DNA of 64,000 nucleotides from Staphylococcus marylandisciuri. GTDB lineage: Bacteria > Bacillota > Bacilli > Staphylococcales > Staphylococcaceae. Made by a program: the position numbers and the translations under genes. Where the stretch lies: contig NZ_JAOPKZ010000014.1 of assembly GCF_025519785.1 (NCBI RefSeq), positions 26,851-90,850 on the forward strand, in the 5' to 3' direction. Below, in pieces: positions 10,082 through 19,135 of the stretch. Under the pieces are notes generated by a model. The model saw nothing but the letters and a program-made list of their open reading frames with translations, was not told the DNA's origin and made no database searches. Positions within the stretch are counted from its first letter, which is position 1, and every line of letters starts with the position of its first letter.

Positions 10082-11785
10082 ATGAAACAGTCTAAAGTTT
10101 TTATACCAACTATGAAAGAAGTGCCAGCGAGTGCTGAAGCGCTTAGTCATCGTTTGCTACTTAAAGCAGGATTAATCAAACAGAGCACGAGTGGTATTTA
10201 TAGCTACCTACCAGTAGCTACGCGCGTGCTTAATAATATCGAAACTATTATACGTGAAGAGATGGAACGTATTGACGCTGTGGAAATACTTATGCCTGCT
10301 TTACAACAAGCAGAACTATGGGAAGAATCAGGTCGTTGGTCAGCTTATGGCCCAGAGTTGATGAGATTGAAAGATCGACATGGTCGTGAATTTGCACTTG
10401 GACCTACTCATGAGGAAGTCGTAACTTCTCTAGTTAGGGATGAGTTGAAATCTTATAAGCAACTACCGCTCACTCTTTTCCAAATTCAATCTAAGTTTCG
10501 TGATGAAAAACGCCCTCGATTTGGGTTGTTACGAGGTAGAGAATTCATCATGAAAGATGCTTATTCTTTTCATATTGATGAGGCGTCATTAGATACAACA
10601 TATAATCAAATGTACGAAGCATATAGCCGTATATTTAAACGCGTAGGATTAAATGCCAGACCAGTTGTAGCTGATTCAGGTGCTATCGGTGGGAGTCATA
10701 CGCACGAATTTATGGCATTAAGCGAGATAGGTGAAGATACTATTGTTTATAGTGAAAATAGTGATTATGCAGCTAATATAGAAAAAGCTGAGATTAAATA
10801 TACACCTAATCATAAAGATGAGGCAGCTGCAACACTAGAGAAAATAGCTACACCAAATATCACTACAGCTCAAGCGCTCGCTGATCACCTGGATAAATCA
10901 TTAGACGAAGTCACTAAAACGATGGTGTTTAAAGTTGATGGAGAATTTATATTATTGCTTATTAGGGGCCATCATGAAGTGAATGATATCAAGCTTAAAG
11001 CTTACTTTGGTACTGATCAGATCGAACTTGCTTCTCAAGCTGAAGTTTATAATCTTCTAGGAGCTCATCCGGGCTCATTAGGTCCAGTCACAGATAAATC
11101 AATTAAGGTGTATGCAGATAATAGTATACAAGATTTACTAAATATTGTTGTAGGTGCTAACGAAGATGGTTATCACTTTATCAATGCTCAAGTTGGCAGA
11201 GATTTTATCGTAGAAGCGTATGATGATTTCCGCTATATTTTAGAAGGAGAGCCCTTAATTGATGGGTCAGGACCCGCACGCTTTGCTGAAGGTATTGAGG
11301 TGGGCCAAGTGTTCAAGTTAGGTAATAAATATTCTGAAGCTATGAATGCCACTGTACTTAATGACCAAGGGAAAGCGCAATCACTTCTTATGGGTTGTTA
11401 TGGTATCGGAGTATCTCGTACACTCAGTGCTATCATCGAGCAACATCATGATGAGCAGGGCATTATTTGGCCTAAATCAGTTGCGCCATATGATATCCAT
11501 CTCATTGCTATTAATCCTAAAAAAGATGAACAAAGAGAGTTAGCAGAAAAGCTATATGGTCAATTAACTCAAGCGTATGATGTATTGTATGATGACCGTA
11601 AAGAGCGTCCGGGCGTTAAATTTAATGATGCAGATTTAATAGGTTTACCTGTTCGTATCGTAGTAGGTAAAAATGCTGGAGAAGGCATAGTAGAAGTTAA
11701 GCGAAGAGATAACGGTGAAGGTCAAGAAGTACATATCGATAAGCTTCACGATTATGTAGATGAATTATATGAACAGGTTAATTAA
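10082..11785 (+). CDS. proS: Prolyl-tRNA synthetase
   Basis: ProS charges tRNA-Pro. It is the bacterial type with an insertion editing domain (about residues 225-405) that clears Ala-tRNA-Pro. Class II motif 2 is visible as [17 protein letters not shown] and motif 3 as [11 protein letters not shown]. An anticodon-binding domain occupies the last ~100 residues. The 567-residue length is normal and the GGGAGGC Shine-Dalgarno precedes ATG 10082. There is no T-box leader, and with 17 bp after rseP there is no room for one. Confidence 0.98.
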   Translation: MKQSKVFIPTMKEVPASAEALSHRLLLKAGLIKQSTSGIYSYLPVATRVLNNIETIIREEMERIDAVEILMPALQQAELWEESGRWSAYGPELMRLKDRHGREFALGPTHEEVVTSLVRDELKSYKQLPLTLFQIQSKFRDEKRPRFGLLRGREFIMKDAYSFHIDEASLDTTYNQMYEAYSRIFKRVGLNARPVVADSGAIGGSHTHEFMALSEIGEDTIVYSENSDYAANIEKAEIKYTPNHKDEAAATLEKIATPNITTAQALADHLDKSLDEVTKTMVFKVDGEFILLLIRGHHEVNDIKLKAYFGTDQIELASQAEVYNLLGAHPGSLGPVTDKSIKVYADNSIQDLLNIVVGANEDGYHFINAQVGRDFIVEAYDDFRYILEGEPLIDGSGPARFAEGIEVGQVFKLGNKYSEAMNATVLNDQGKAQSLLMGCYGIGVSRTLSAIIEQHHDEQGIIWPKSVAPYDIHLIAINPKKDEQRELAEKLYGQLTQAYDVLYDDRKERPGVKFNDADLIGLPVRIVVGKNAGEGIVEVKRRDNGEGQEVHIDKLHDYVDELYEQVN

Positions 11786-11884
11786 ATAATGAGAAGAGGG
11801 GCTAGGTTTAATATACTTTAATCTTCGTATTACTAGTGATGTAGCTACTTAGTTATAACTGCATGATTGAGTAATAATGAGAAC

Positions 11885-12080
11885 TCTAGTCATCCTTGCC
11901 GGGGCGGGACTACGAAATCTTTTTATTCAAATTAGATTTCTGTCCCGCTCCCAACTGATTAACGGTATTTCAAATGCAGAATTGTCGATAGAAACGTTCA
12001 CGAGTCGGCACAATTTAGATACAATTTTGCTCATCGTTCGGTTCTGTTCAAACCCTAAATGCGCTCGTCCCGACGTTAAT
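11885..12080 (+). repeat. Intergenic modular repeat (GCGGGAC family), forward copy
   Basis: The 373-bp proS-polC gap holds no gene. It contains a partial forward copy of the ~130-bp family seen elsewhere in the window: TCTAGTCATCCTTGCCGGGG, then an inverted pair GCGGGAC (11904-11910)/GTCCCGC (11942-11948), then the degenerate extension module with GATTAACGGT, GTCGATAGAAACG and a final CGTCCCGAC. The flanks 11786-11884 and 12081-12158 show nothing I recognise beyond AT-rich sequence that may hold the polC promoter. Confidence 0.8.
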
Positions 12081-12158
12081 TTAATGTTTATTGTAAAATT
12101 TTGAAATAATATTTTTCATTTTAAGGTGACCTTCAAATTTTTATAAGGTGGTTTTGTC

Positions 12159-15100
12159 ATGCCTGTGACTAAACAAGAAAGATTTAAAATTTTAGCCGAC
12201 CAATTAAAAATAGCTAATCAATTAGAAAAAGATATACTTGAGAATAGTGAGCTAACACGTGTCGATGTTTCAAATCGCCAACGCACGTGGGAATTTCAAA
12301 TCACTTTGCCTCGCTTTCTATCCAACGAAGATTATTTGCTGTTTACTAATGCCCTTCAAGAAGAATTTAGCACTATAGCTACAGTTAGATGGAATTTCAT
12401 AATTAGAGATACTTCAGCGCAAGATGAACACGTTTTAAAGTATTTTCCTACTTGTATTGATGAAACTAAATTATCTCCTCAAGTTAAAAGACAATTAAAA
12501 CAAAAGAAACTTATTATGTCAGGCGACGCAATTAAAGTAGTTTGTAATAATGACATTGAGCGAAATCATTTTGACAAAGCATGCAATGGCAGCTTAGTTA
12601 AGGCTTTTCAACAGTGCGGATTTAATATTAAACGGGTTGTGTTCGAAACAGATGAAAGCGATAACGATAGTGATTTAGCATCGCTTGAAGCTCATATTCA
12701 ACGTGAAGATGAAGAAAAAGCGCGCGAAACAACTGAAAAGCTTGAAAAAATAAAAGCAGAAAAAGCGAAACAACAAGATAATAATGAAAGTACGGTCGAC
12801 AAATGTCAGATTGGTAAATCTATTCAAATTGAAGACGTAAGACCTATTGATTCTATTGTTGAAGAAGAGTTCAAGGTAGCTATCGAAGGAGTTATATTTG
12901 ATATTAATCTGAAAGAGCTGAAGAGTGGTCGTCACATAGTAGAACTAAAGGTTACGGACTATACAGACTCTTTAGTTCTAAAAATGTTTACCCGTAAAAA
13001 CAAAGATGACTTAGCTCATTTTAAAGCGCTAAGTGAAGGCAAATGGGTCCGGGCACAAGGTAGAATAGAAGAAGATAGCTTTGTTAGAGACTTAGTTATG
13101 ATGATGAATAGTATTGAGGAGATCAAGAAAGCACCGAAACAAGATAAAGCTGAGGACAAACGAGTTGAATTCCATTTACATAGCTCCATGAGTCAAATGG
13201 ATGGAATTCCACATATTAGTTCGTATGTAGAACAGGCAGCTAAGTGGGGTCACAAAGCGATAGCTGTTACAGATCACAATGTGGTTCAGGCATTTCCAGA
13301 TGCCCATAATGCTGCTGAGCAACACGGTATTAAAATGATATATGGCATGGAGGGTATGTTAGTTGATGATGGTGTTCCAATAGCATACAAACCTACAGAT
13401 AGAGACTTAAAGCGGGCCACATACGTGGTGTTCGACGTCGAAACAACTGGTCTTTCAAACCAATATGACAAGATAATAGAGCTAGCTGCAGTGAAGGTTC
13501 AAGATGGTGAAATTATAGATAAGTTTGAACGCTTTAGTAACCCTCATGAAAAACTATCTGACACGATTAAGAATTTAACTCACATAACCGATGATATGTT
13601 AGTTGATGCTCCTGATATCGATGATGTATTGACAGAGTTTAAAGAGTGGGTAGGGGACGCTATCTACGTAGCCCATAATGCCTCATTTGATATGGGATTC
13701 ATCGACACTGGCTTTGAACGTGCTGGTTTAGGTGAATCTACAAACGGTGTCATCGATACGTTAGAGTTATCTCGTACAGTTAATACCGAATATGGCAAGC
13801 ATGGTTTGAACTTTCTAGCTAAAAAGTATGGAGTAGAGCTCACTCAACACCACCGTGCTATTTATGATACCGAAGCGACAGCTTATATATTTATTAAAAT
13901 GTTAAAGCAACTCGAAGATCTGAATGTAAAGAACCATCTAGATATCAACCAAACTCTGACGAATGACGAAGCTTATAAGAGAGCTCGTCCGAGTCATGTC
14001 ACGCTAATCGTGCAAAACCAAGAAGGGTTAAAGAACCTGTTTAAGATCGTCAGTCAGTCTCTCGTGAAGTATTACTACAGAACACCGAGAATTCCTAGGT
14101 CGGTACTCAATGAGCATCGGGAAGGTTTGCTCGTAGGTAGTGCTTGTGATGAAGGTGAAGTATTTACTGCTGTTATGCAAAAGGATCAGTCACAGGTTGA
14201 GCGTATCGCTAAATTCTATGACTTTATAGAGGTTCAACCACCAGCGCTATATCGAGATTTAATAGATCGAGAGCTAGTGCGTGATGACGCGACGCTACAC
14301 GAAATATATAAACGCCTTATAGAAGCGGCACAAGCTAATCAAATTCCTGTACTCGCGACCGGTAATGCGCATTACTTATTTGAACATGATGCAGTAGCGC
14401 GTAAAATATTGATTGCTTCACAACCAGGCAATCCTTTGAATAGAACGACATTGCCAGAAGCGCATTTCAGAACGACTGATGAAATGTTGGACGAATTCCA
14501 CTTTTTAGGTGCAGAAAAAGCTAAAGAAATTGTAGTAGATAACACTAATGAGATGGCAGATAGAATAGAGCGAGTAGTACCTATTAAGGACAAATTGTTC
14601 ACGCCACGAATGGATGGGGCAAATGAAGAAATTAGAGAATTAAGTTATTCAAATGCTAAAAAACTATATGGTGAAGACTTGCCTCAAATCGTTATCGATC
14701 GTTTAGAAAAAGAATTGGAAAGTATTATAGGTAATGGTTTCTCAGTAATTTATCTCATCTCTCAACGGTTAGTGAAAAAATCTTTGGATGACGGTTACTT
14801 AGTAGGTTCGCGTGGCTCTGTAGGATCTAGTTTCGTAGCAACGATGACCGAAATTACTGAAGTAAACCCTCTTCCTCCTCATTACATTTGTCCAAATTGT
14901 AAAGAAAGTGAATTCTTTAATGACGGTTCTGTTGGCTCCGGATTTGATTTACCCGACAAGAATTGTGCGCATTGTGGTTGTGAGTTAATTAAAGAAGGAC
15001 AAGATATTCCGTTCGAAACTTTCCTAGGATTTAAAGGGGATAAAGTACCTGATATCGATTTAAACTTTAGTGGTGAGTACCAGCCTGAAGCACACAATTA

Positions 15101-16475
15101 TACGAAAGTTTTGTTCGGCGAAGATAAGGTGTTTAGAGCAGGTACAATAGGTACTGTGGCTGAGAAAACGGCGTTCGGCTTCGTTAAAGGTTATTTAAAT
15201 GATCAAGGAATTCATAAACGTGGGGCAGAAGTTGACCGCTTAGTCAAAGGGTGTACAGGAGTGAAAAGGACGACGGGCCAACACCCAGGAGGCATAATCG
15301 TCGTACCAGACTATATGGATATATATGATTTTACTCCGGTACAATACCCTGCAGATGATCAAAGTGCAGCATGGATGACCACACATTTCGATTTCCACTC
15401 TATTCATGATAACGTGTTAAAACTTGATATTCTCGGTCATGATGATCCTACAATGATTAGGATGTTGCAAGATTTATCAGGTATCGATCCTAAAAAAGTA
15501 CCAGTAGATGATAAGGAAACGATGGGTATTTTTAGTTCTCCAGCCCCATTAGGTGTTACTGAAGATGACATCTTATGTAAGACAGGAACATTTGGTGTGC
15601 CTGAATTTGGTACTGGTTTCGTTAGACAAATGTTGGAGGATACTAAGCCCGATACTTTTTCCGAACTTGTGCGTATTTCAGGGCTATCTCACGGGACAGA
15701 CGTTTGGCTAGGGAACGCGCAAGACCTAATTCGATCTGGAACATGTGATCTATCTAGCGTTATATGTTGTCGTGATGACATTATGGTCTATCTCATGTAT
15801 AACGGTATGGAGCCACCATTGGCATTCAAAACTATGGAATTTGTCCGTAAAGGTAGAGGTCTAACAGATGATATGGTAGAAGCTATGGTAGACAATGATA
15901 TACCTGATTGGTATATGGATTCATGTCGAAAGATAAAATACATGTTTCCTAAAGCACATGCGGCAGCTTACGTATTAATGGCAGTAAGAATTGCGTATTT
16001 TAAAGTGCATTACCCTCTTTATTATTACGCTAGTTACTTTACTGTACGTGCCTCAGATTTCGATCTGCTAACTATGATTAAAGATAAGGATGGTATTCGC
16101 GAAACCGTTAAAGATATGTATTCACGCTACATGGACTTAGGTAAAAAGGAAAAGGACACGCTTACAGTACTGGAGATAGTAAATGAAATGGCTCAACGCG
16201 GTTATCGCATACAACCGATTAGTTTAGAAAAGAGTAAGTCTTTTGAATTTATTATTGAAGGAGATTCACTTATTCCGCCATTTATCGCAGTACCTGGATT
16301 AGGCGAGAACGTTGCAAAGAGAATCGTCGAAGCACGTGAAGAGGGACCATTCCTATCCAAAGAAGAGCTTAATAAGAAAGCCGGCGTCTCTCAAAAAGTG
16401 ATTGAGTACCTCGATGATCTCGGTTCGCTTTCAGGTCTTCCTGACAAAGCTCAATTATCTATATTTGATATGTAG
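12159..16475 (+). CDS. polC: DNA polymerase III PolC-type alpha subunit
   Basis: PolC is the main replicative polymerase of Firmicutes with built-in proofreading. The 1438 residues are the staphylococcal length. Order: N-terminal and OB domains, PHP domain (HLHSSMSQMDG near 337), 3'-5' exonuclease inserted in PHP (FDVETTGLS near 424, VAHNASFDMGF, and YDTEATA), zinc-binding CPNC...CAHC, and the palm carboxylates in PDIDLNFSG near 965. The start ATG at 12159 has AAGGTGG. Oddities: at residue 1203 a cysteine replaces the glycine of the IGCRDDIMVYL motif I recall in S. aureus and B. subtilis (here ICCRDDIMVYL), and residue 1228 is Phe where Ser is usual (MEFVRKG). Confidence 0.98.
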   Translation: MPVTKQERFKILADQLKIANQLEKDILENSELTRVDVSNRQRTWEFQITLPRFLSNEDYLLFTNALQEEFSTIATVRWNFIIRDTSAQDEHVLKYFPTCIDETKLSPQVKRQLKQKKLIMSGDAIKVVCNNDIERNHFDKACNGSLVKAFQQCGFNIKRVVFETDESDNDSDLASLEAHIQREDEEKARETTEKLEKIKAEKAKQQDNNESTVDKCQIGKSIQIEDVRPIDSIVEEEFKVAIEGVIFDINLKELKSGRHIVELKVTDYTDSLVLKMFTRKNKDDLAHFKALSEGKWVRAQGRIEEDSFVRDLVMMMNSIEEIKKAPKQDKAEDKRVEFHLHSSMSQMDGIPHISSYVEQAAKWGHKAIAVTDHNVVQAFPDAHNAAEQHGIKMIYGMEGMLVDDGVPIAYKPTDRDLKRATYVVFDVETTGLSNQYDKIIELAAVKVQDGEIIDKFERFSNPHEKLSDTIKNLTHITDDMLVDAPDIDDVLTEFKEWVGDAIYVAHNASFDMGFIDTGFERAGLGESTNGVIDTLELSRTVNTEYGKHGLNFLAKKYGVELTQHHRAIYDTEATAYIFIKMLKQLEDLNVKNHLDINQTLTNDEAYKRARPSHVTLIVQNQEGLKNLFKIVSQSLVKYYYRTPRIPRSVLNEHREGLLVGSACDEGEVFTAVMQKDQSQVERIAKFYDFIEVQPPALYRDLIDRELVRDDATLHEIYKRLIEAAQANQIPVLATGNAHYLFEHDAVARKILIASQPGNPLNRTTLPEAHFRTTDEMLDEFHFLGAEKAKEIVVDNTNEMADRIERVVPIKDKLFTPRMDGANEEIRELSYSNAKKLYGEDLPQIVIDRLEKELESIIGNGFSVIYLISQRLVKKSLDDGYLVGSRGSVGSSFVATMTEITEVNPLPPHYICPNCKESEFFNDGSVGSGFDLPDKNCAHCGCELIKEGQDIPFETFLGFKGDKVPDIDLNFSGEYQPEAHNYTKVLFGEDKVFRAGTIGTVAEKTAFGFVKGYLNDQGIHKRGAEVDRLVKGCTGVKRTTGQHPGGIIVVPDYMDIYDFTPVQYPADDQSAAWMTTHFDFHSIHDNVLKLDILGHDDPTMIRMLQDLSGIDPKKVPVDDKETMGIFSSPAPLGVTEDDILCKTGTFGVPEFGTGFVRQMLEDTKPDTFSELVRISGLSHGTDVWLGNAQDLIRSGTCDLSSVICCRDDIMVYLMYNGMEPPLAFKTMEFVRKGRGLTDDMVEAMVDNDIPDWYMDSCRKIKYMFPKAHAAAYVLMAVRIAYFKVHYPLYYYASYFTVRASDFDLLTMIKDKDGIRETVKDMYSRYMDLGKKEKDTLTVLEIVNEMAQRGYRIQPISLEKSKSFEFIIEGDSLIPPFIAVPGLGENVAKRIVEAREEGPFLSKEELNKKAGVSQKVIEYLDDLGSLSGLPDKAQLSIFDM

Positions 16476-16667
16476 GGGTAGGAACATGAACACTAGAGCT
16501 ATGTTAATGTTACAAATTATGTAACTGCGCAGTAGTTCTCTTAGTCTTAAATGTGCGAGTGATGTGCTTTTAGTCGTGTATGGAGTCGTCATACAACCAT
16601 TCCCCCCCCTAAATTCTTGGGAGCGATTATGAAATCAATAAGGCCTACCCCACTTTCTAGTTCAAAT

Positions 16668-16696
16668 TTGTAACGGTTATGCTATTGTGATATAAT
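16668..16696 (+). promoter_or_regulatory. Sigma-A promoter of the rimP-nusA-infB operon
   Basis: TTGTAA (16668-16673) and a perfect TATAAT (16691-16696) are spaced 17 bp apart. It drives a leader of about 75 nt into rimP. Confidence 0.82.
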
Positions 16697-16726
16697 TATT
16701 ATGTTAAAAGATTAAACTCAGGAACG

Positions 16727-16757
16727 AAGAGTGGGTTCACCCCGCTCTTTTCTATTT
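16727..16757 (+). promoter_or_regulatory. Leader hairpin with U-rich tail before rimP (possible attenuator)
   Basis: GAGTGGG pairs with CCCGCTC across a TTCAC loop and runs into TTTTCTATTT. It looks like an intrinsic terminator placed between promoter and first gene, so it may attenuate the operon, whose product NusA acts on such pauses. Function is inference. Confidence 0.5.
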
Positions 16758-16775
16758 GTCAAAAAGGAGGCACGC

Positions 16776-17243
16776 ATGAGTAAGATTAGTGAGAAAGTCG
16801 AGCCATTGATACGACCTGTGCTTAAAGAGTTAAACTTTGAACTTGTAGATATTGAATTTACTAAAGAAGGAAAAGACCATTTTCTCAGGGTGTCTATCGA
16901 TAAACCAGGAGGCGTAGATTTAAATGACTGCACTACTGCATCTGAGAAGATCAGTGAAGTCATGGATGAACACGACCCAATACCACAAGCATACTACCTA
17001 GATGTTGCTTCACCTGGTGCGGAAAGACCCATTAAAAATAGTCAAGACCTTCAAAGTGCAGTGAGTCACCCTGTTTACGTCTCTTTATATGCACCTATCG
17101 AAGGTGAAAAAGAATGGTTAGGTATTCTGCAAGAAGTAGTCGACGATGTCATTAAAATTGAAGTTAAAGAAAAAGCTAAAAAGAAAACGGTTGAGATACC
17201 AAGAAATAAGATTGCCAAAGCACGGCATGCAGTTATGGTATAG
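16776..17243 (+). CDS. rimP: Ribosome maturation factor RimP
   Basis: RimP assists late 30S assembly. The start ATG at 16776 (MSKISEKVEPLI) has AAGGAGG 6 nt upstream; the open frame from 16731 covers the leader hairpin and is not coding. The 155-residue protein has the two expected domains: alpha/beta N-terminal (LRVSIDKPGGV, DVASPGAERP) and an SH3-like C-terminal domain ending in PRNKIAKARHAVMV. It leads the nusA-infB operon as in Bacillus. Confidence 0.96.
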   Translation: MSKISEKVEPLIRPVLKELNFELVDIEFTKEGKDHFLRVSIDKPGGVDLNDCTTASEKISEVMDEHDPIPQAYYLDVASPGAERPIKNSQDLQSAVSHPVYVSLYAPIEGEKEWLGILQEVVDDVIKIEVKEKAKKKTVEIPRNKIAKARHAVMV

Positions 17244-17263
17244 TTTGGTAAGGAGGGACAGTT

Positions 17264-18514
17264 GTGTCAAATAACGAATTATTATTAGCAACAGAATATT
17301 TAGAAAAAGAAAAGAAGATTCCTAGAGAAATCTTAATAGATGCGATAGAAGCTGCTCTTATTACGGCCTACAAAAAGAATTACGATGCAGCGCGAAATGT
17401 GCGAGTTGAACTTAACATGGATGAAGGTACGTTCAGAGTGGTAGCTCGTAAAAATGTTGTGGAAGAGGTTTCTGATCATCGTGACCAAGTAGAATTAAGC
17501 ACAGCGCTCGAGAAAAACCCAGCGTATGAAGTAGGCGATATTTATGAAGCAGATGTAACGCCTAACGACTTCGGACGAGTGGGTGCTCAGGCGGCTAAAC
17601 AGGCTGTTATGCAGCGTCTCCGAGATGCAGAAAGAGAAATTCTTTATGATGAATTTATCGATAAAGAAGAAGATATTATGACTGGCTTAATTGACCGCGT
17701 GGATCACAGATATGTATATGTTAATTTAGGTAGAACTGAGGCCGTGTTGTCTGAAGCTGAGAGAAGTCCAAATGAGAAGTACATTCCTAATGAACGAATA
17801 AAAGTCTATGTTAACAAGGTTGAACAAACTTCGAAAGGCCCTCAAATCTACGTATCACGTAGTCATCCTGGGTTGCTTAAAAGATTGTTTGAGCAAGAGG
17901 TTCCAGAAATTTTCGATGGTACAGTGGTAGTGAAATCTGTAGCGCGTGAAGCTGGAGATCGTTCAAAGATAAGCGTGCATGCAGACAATCCTGATATTGA
18001 TGCTGTTGGATCTTGTGTTGGTTCAAAAGGATCACGTGTTGAAGCGGTAGTTGATGAACTAGGTGGCGAAAAGATAGATATCGTTCAATGGGACGAAGAT
18101 CCTAAAGTGTTTGTGAGAAATGCTTTGAGTCCATCTCAAGTTCTTGAAGTCATTGTGGATGAAGAAGAGCAATCAACAATCGTAGTCGTTCCAGACTATC
18201 AATTGTCGTTAGCCATAGGCAAACGTGGACAAAACGCTCGATTAGCAGCTAAACTTACTGGTTGGAAAATTGATATTAAATCAGAATCAGATGCTAGAGA
18301 AGAAGGTTTATATCCAGTAGCTGATGATGAGTCAGATGATGTATTAGTAGAAGAACCAGAATCTCTATCTACTGAAGATGCTCCTATAGCAGAAATTATA
18401 GAAGAAGATGGAGATGCTTCAGATGAGTTCGATGAAGATTCAACTGGAGAGGAAATCATCGCTAACGAAAATGAAACAGAAGAGGCAGAAACATCAGAAG
18501 ACACTGAGAAGTAA
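17264..18514 (+). CDS. nusA: Transcription termination/antitermination protein NusA
   Basis: NusA binds RNA polymerase and modulates pausing, termination and antitermination. The GTG at 17264 has AGGAGG upstream. The 416 residues contain the N-terminal RNAP-binding domain, an S1 domain (about 135-200), and KH1/KH2 domains with VGSKGSRVEAVV and SLAIGKRGQNARLAAKLTGW. An acidic tail (about 350-416, rich in Glu/Asp/Ser) makes it somewhat longer than the S. aureus protein. Second gene of the rimP operon. Confidence 0.97.
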   Translation: MSNNELLLATEYLEKEKKIPREILIDAIEAALITAYKKNYDAARNVRVELNMDEGTFRVVARKNVVEEVSDHRDQVELSTALEKNPAYEVGDIYEADVTPNDFGRVGAQAAKQAVMQRLRDAEREILYDEFIDKEEDIMTGLIDRVDHRYVYVNLGRTEAVLSEAERSPNEKYIPNERIKVYVNKVEQTSKGPQIYVSRSHPGLLKRLFEQEVPEIFDGTVVVKSVAREAGDRSKISVHADNPDIDAVGSCVGSKGSRVEAVVDELGGEKIDIVQWDEDPKVFVRNALSPSQVLEVIVDEEEQSTIVVVPDYQLSLAIGKRGQNARLAAKLTGWKIDIKSESDAREEGLYPVADDESDDVLVEEPESLSTEDAPIAEIIEEDGDASDEFDEDSTGEEIIANENETEEAETSEDTEK

Positions 18515-18532
18515 GTTGGAGTGATTAATGAG

Positions 18533-18817
18533 ATGAAAAAGAAAAAAATTCCAATGCGCAAGTGTATAATTACGAATGAAATGCAACCTAAGAAAGACAT
18601 GATCCGAGTAGTAAAAAATAAAGAAGGAGAAATCTTTGCGGACGCTACAGGTAAGAAACAGGGGCGAGGTGCTTATGTCTCCAAAGATGTCGGCATGATT
18701 GAAAAAGCGCAACAAGATAAAGTCCTAGAGAAGTTCTTTAAGACAGATGCCGAGACGCTAGATCCTGTTTATAAGGAAATCATTCGACTAATTTACCGCG
18801 AAGATATTCCTAAATAA
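18533..18817 (+). CDS. ylxR: YlxR family RNA-binding protein (RnpM)
   Basis: YlxR is a small DUF448 RNA-binding protein between nusA and ylxQ; in Bacillus it has been linked to RNase P and named RnpM. I prefer ATG 18533 (MKKKKIPMRKC) with GGAG at 18518-18521, about 11 nt upstream, over GTG 18521, which overlaps it. The 94 residues show the signature PMRKCIITNEMQPKKDMIRVV and GRGAYVSKD. The stop overlaps the ylxQ start by one base. Confidence 0.92.
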   Translation: MKKKKIPMRKCIITNEMQPKKDMIRVVKNKEGEIFADATGKKQGRGAYVSKDVGMIEKAQQDKVLEKFFKTDAETLDPVYKEIIRLIYREDIPK

Positions 18818-19119
18818 TGCGTAACAACATTTCTCAATTCTTAGGTTTAGCTATGCGTGCGGGTAAAGTTAAAATGGGTGAATCCGTCATTTTATCTGAA
18901 CTAAAGAAAAAGAACATTAAGCTTGTAATCGTGGCAAGTGATGCTTCTATAAATACCACACAACTCATGCAGAACAAATGTGATAGCTATCAAGTAGATA
19001 TTCGTCTTTATGGAACTAGAAGCGAATTAGGTCAAGCACTTGGTAAAGGAGAGAGAGTGAATATTGGTATAACGGATGCAGGATTCGCGAAAAAGTTATT
19101 GTCAATGATCGATGAATAA
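18817..19119 (+). CDS. ylxQ: YlxQ, L7Ae-family K-turn RNA-binding protein
   Basis: The 100-residue protein belongs to the L7Ae/L30e/S12e/Gadd45 fold, which binds kink-turn RNA; its cellular RNA target is uncertain. Start ATG 18817 shares a base with the ylxR stop (TAATG), indicating coupled translation. Visible family features are [23 protein letters not shown] and the C-terminal [13 protein letters not shown]. It overlaps the region of the infB Shine-Dalgarno by a short spacer only. Confidence 0.92.
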   Translation: MRNNISQFLGLAMRAGKVKMGESVILSELKKKNIKLVIVASDASINTTQLMQNKCDSYQVDIRLYGTRSELGQALGKGERVNIGITDAGFAKKLLSMIDE

Positions 19120-19135
19120 CGTAAGGAGTGATTAT

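Larger units (their letters stand above)
16476..16775 (+). other. polC-rimP intergenic region
   Basis: This 300-bp gap holds a C8 homopolymer (16602-16609), a good promoter at 16668-16696 and a terminator-like leader hairpin at about 16727-16757. I see no ORF with a ribosome-binding site in it. Confidence 0.6.

Noticed and set aside
11877..12104. 75-residue open frame between proS and polC
   Set aside because: It lies over a modular repeat and shares peptide pieces with frames in other copies (for example RNLFIQIRFLS), a repeat artefact.
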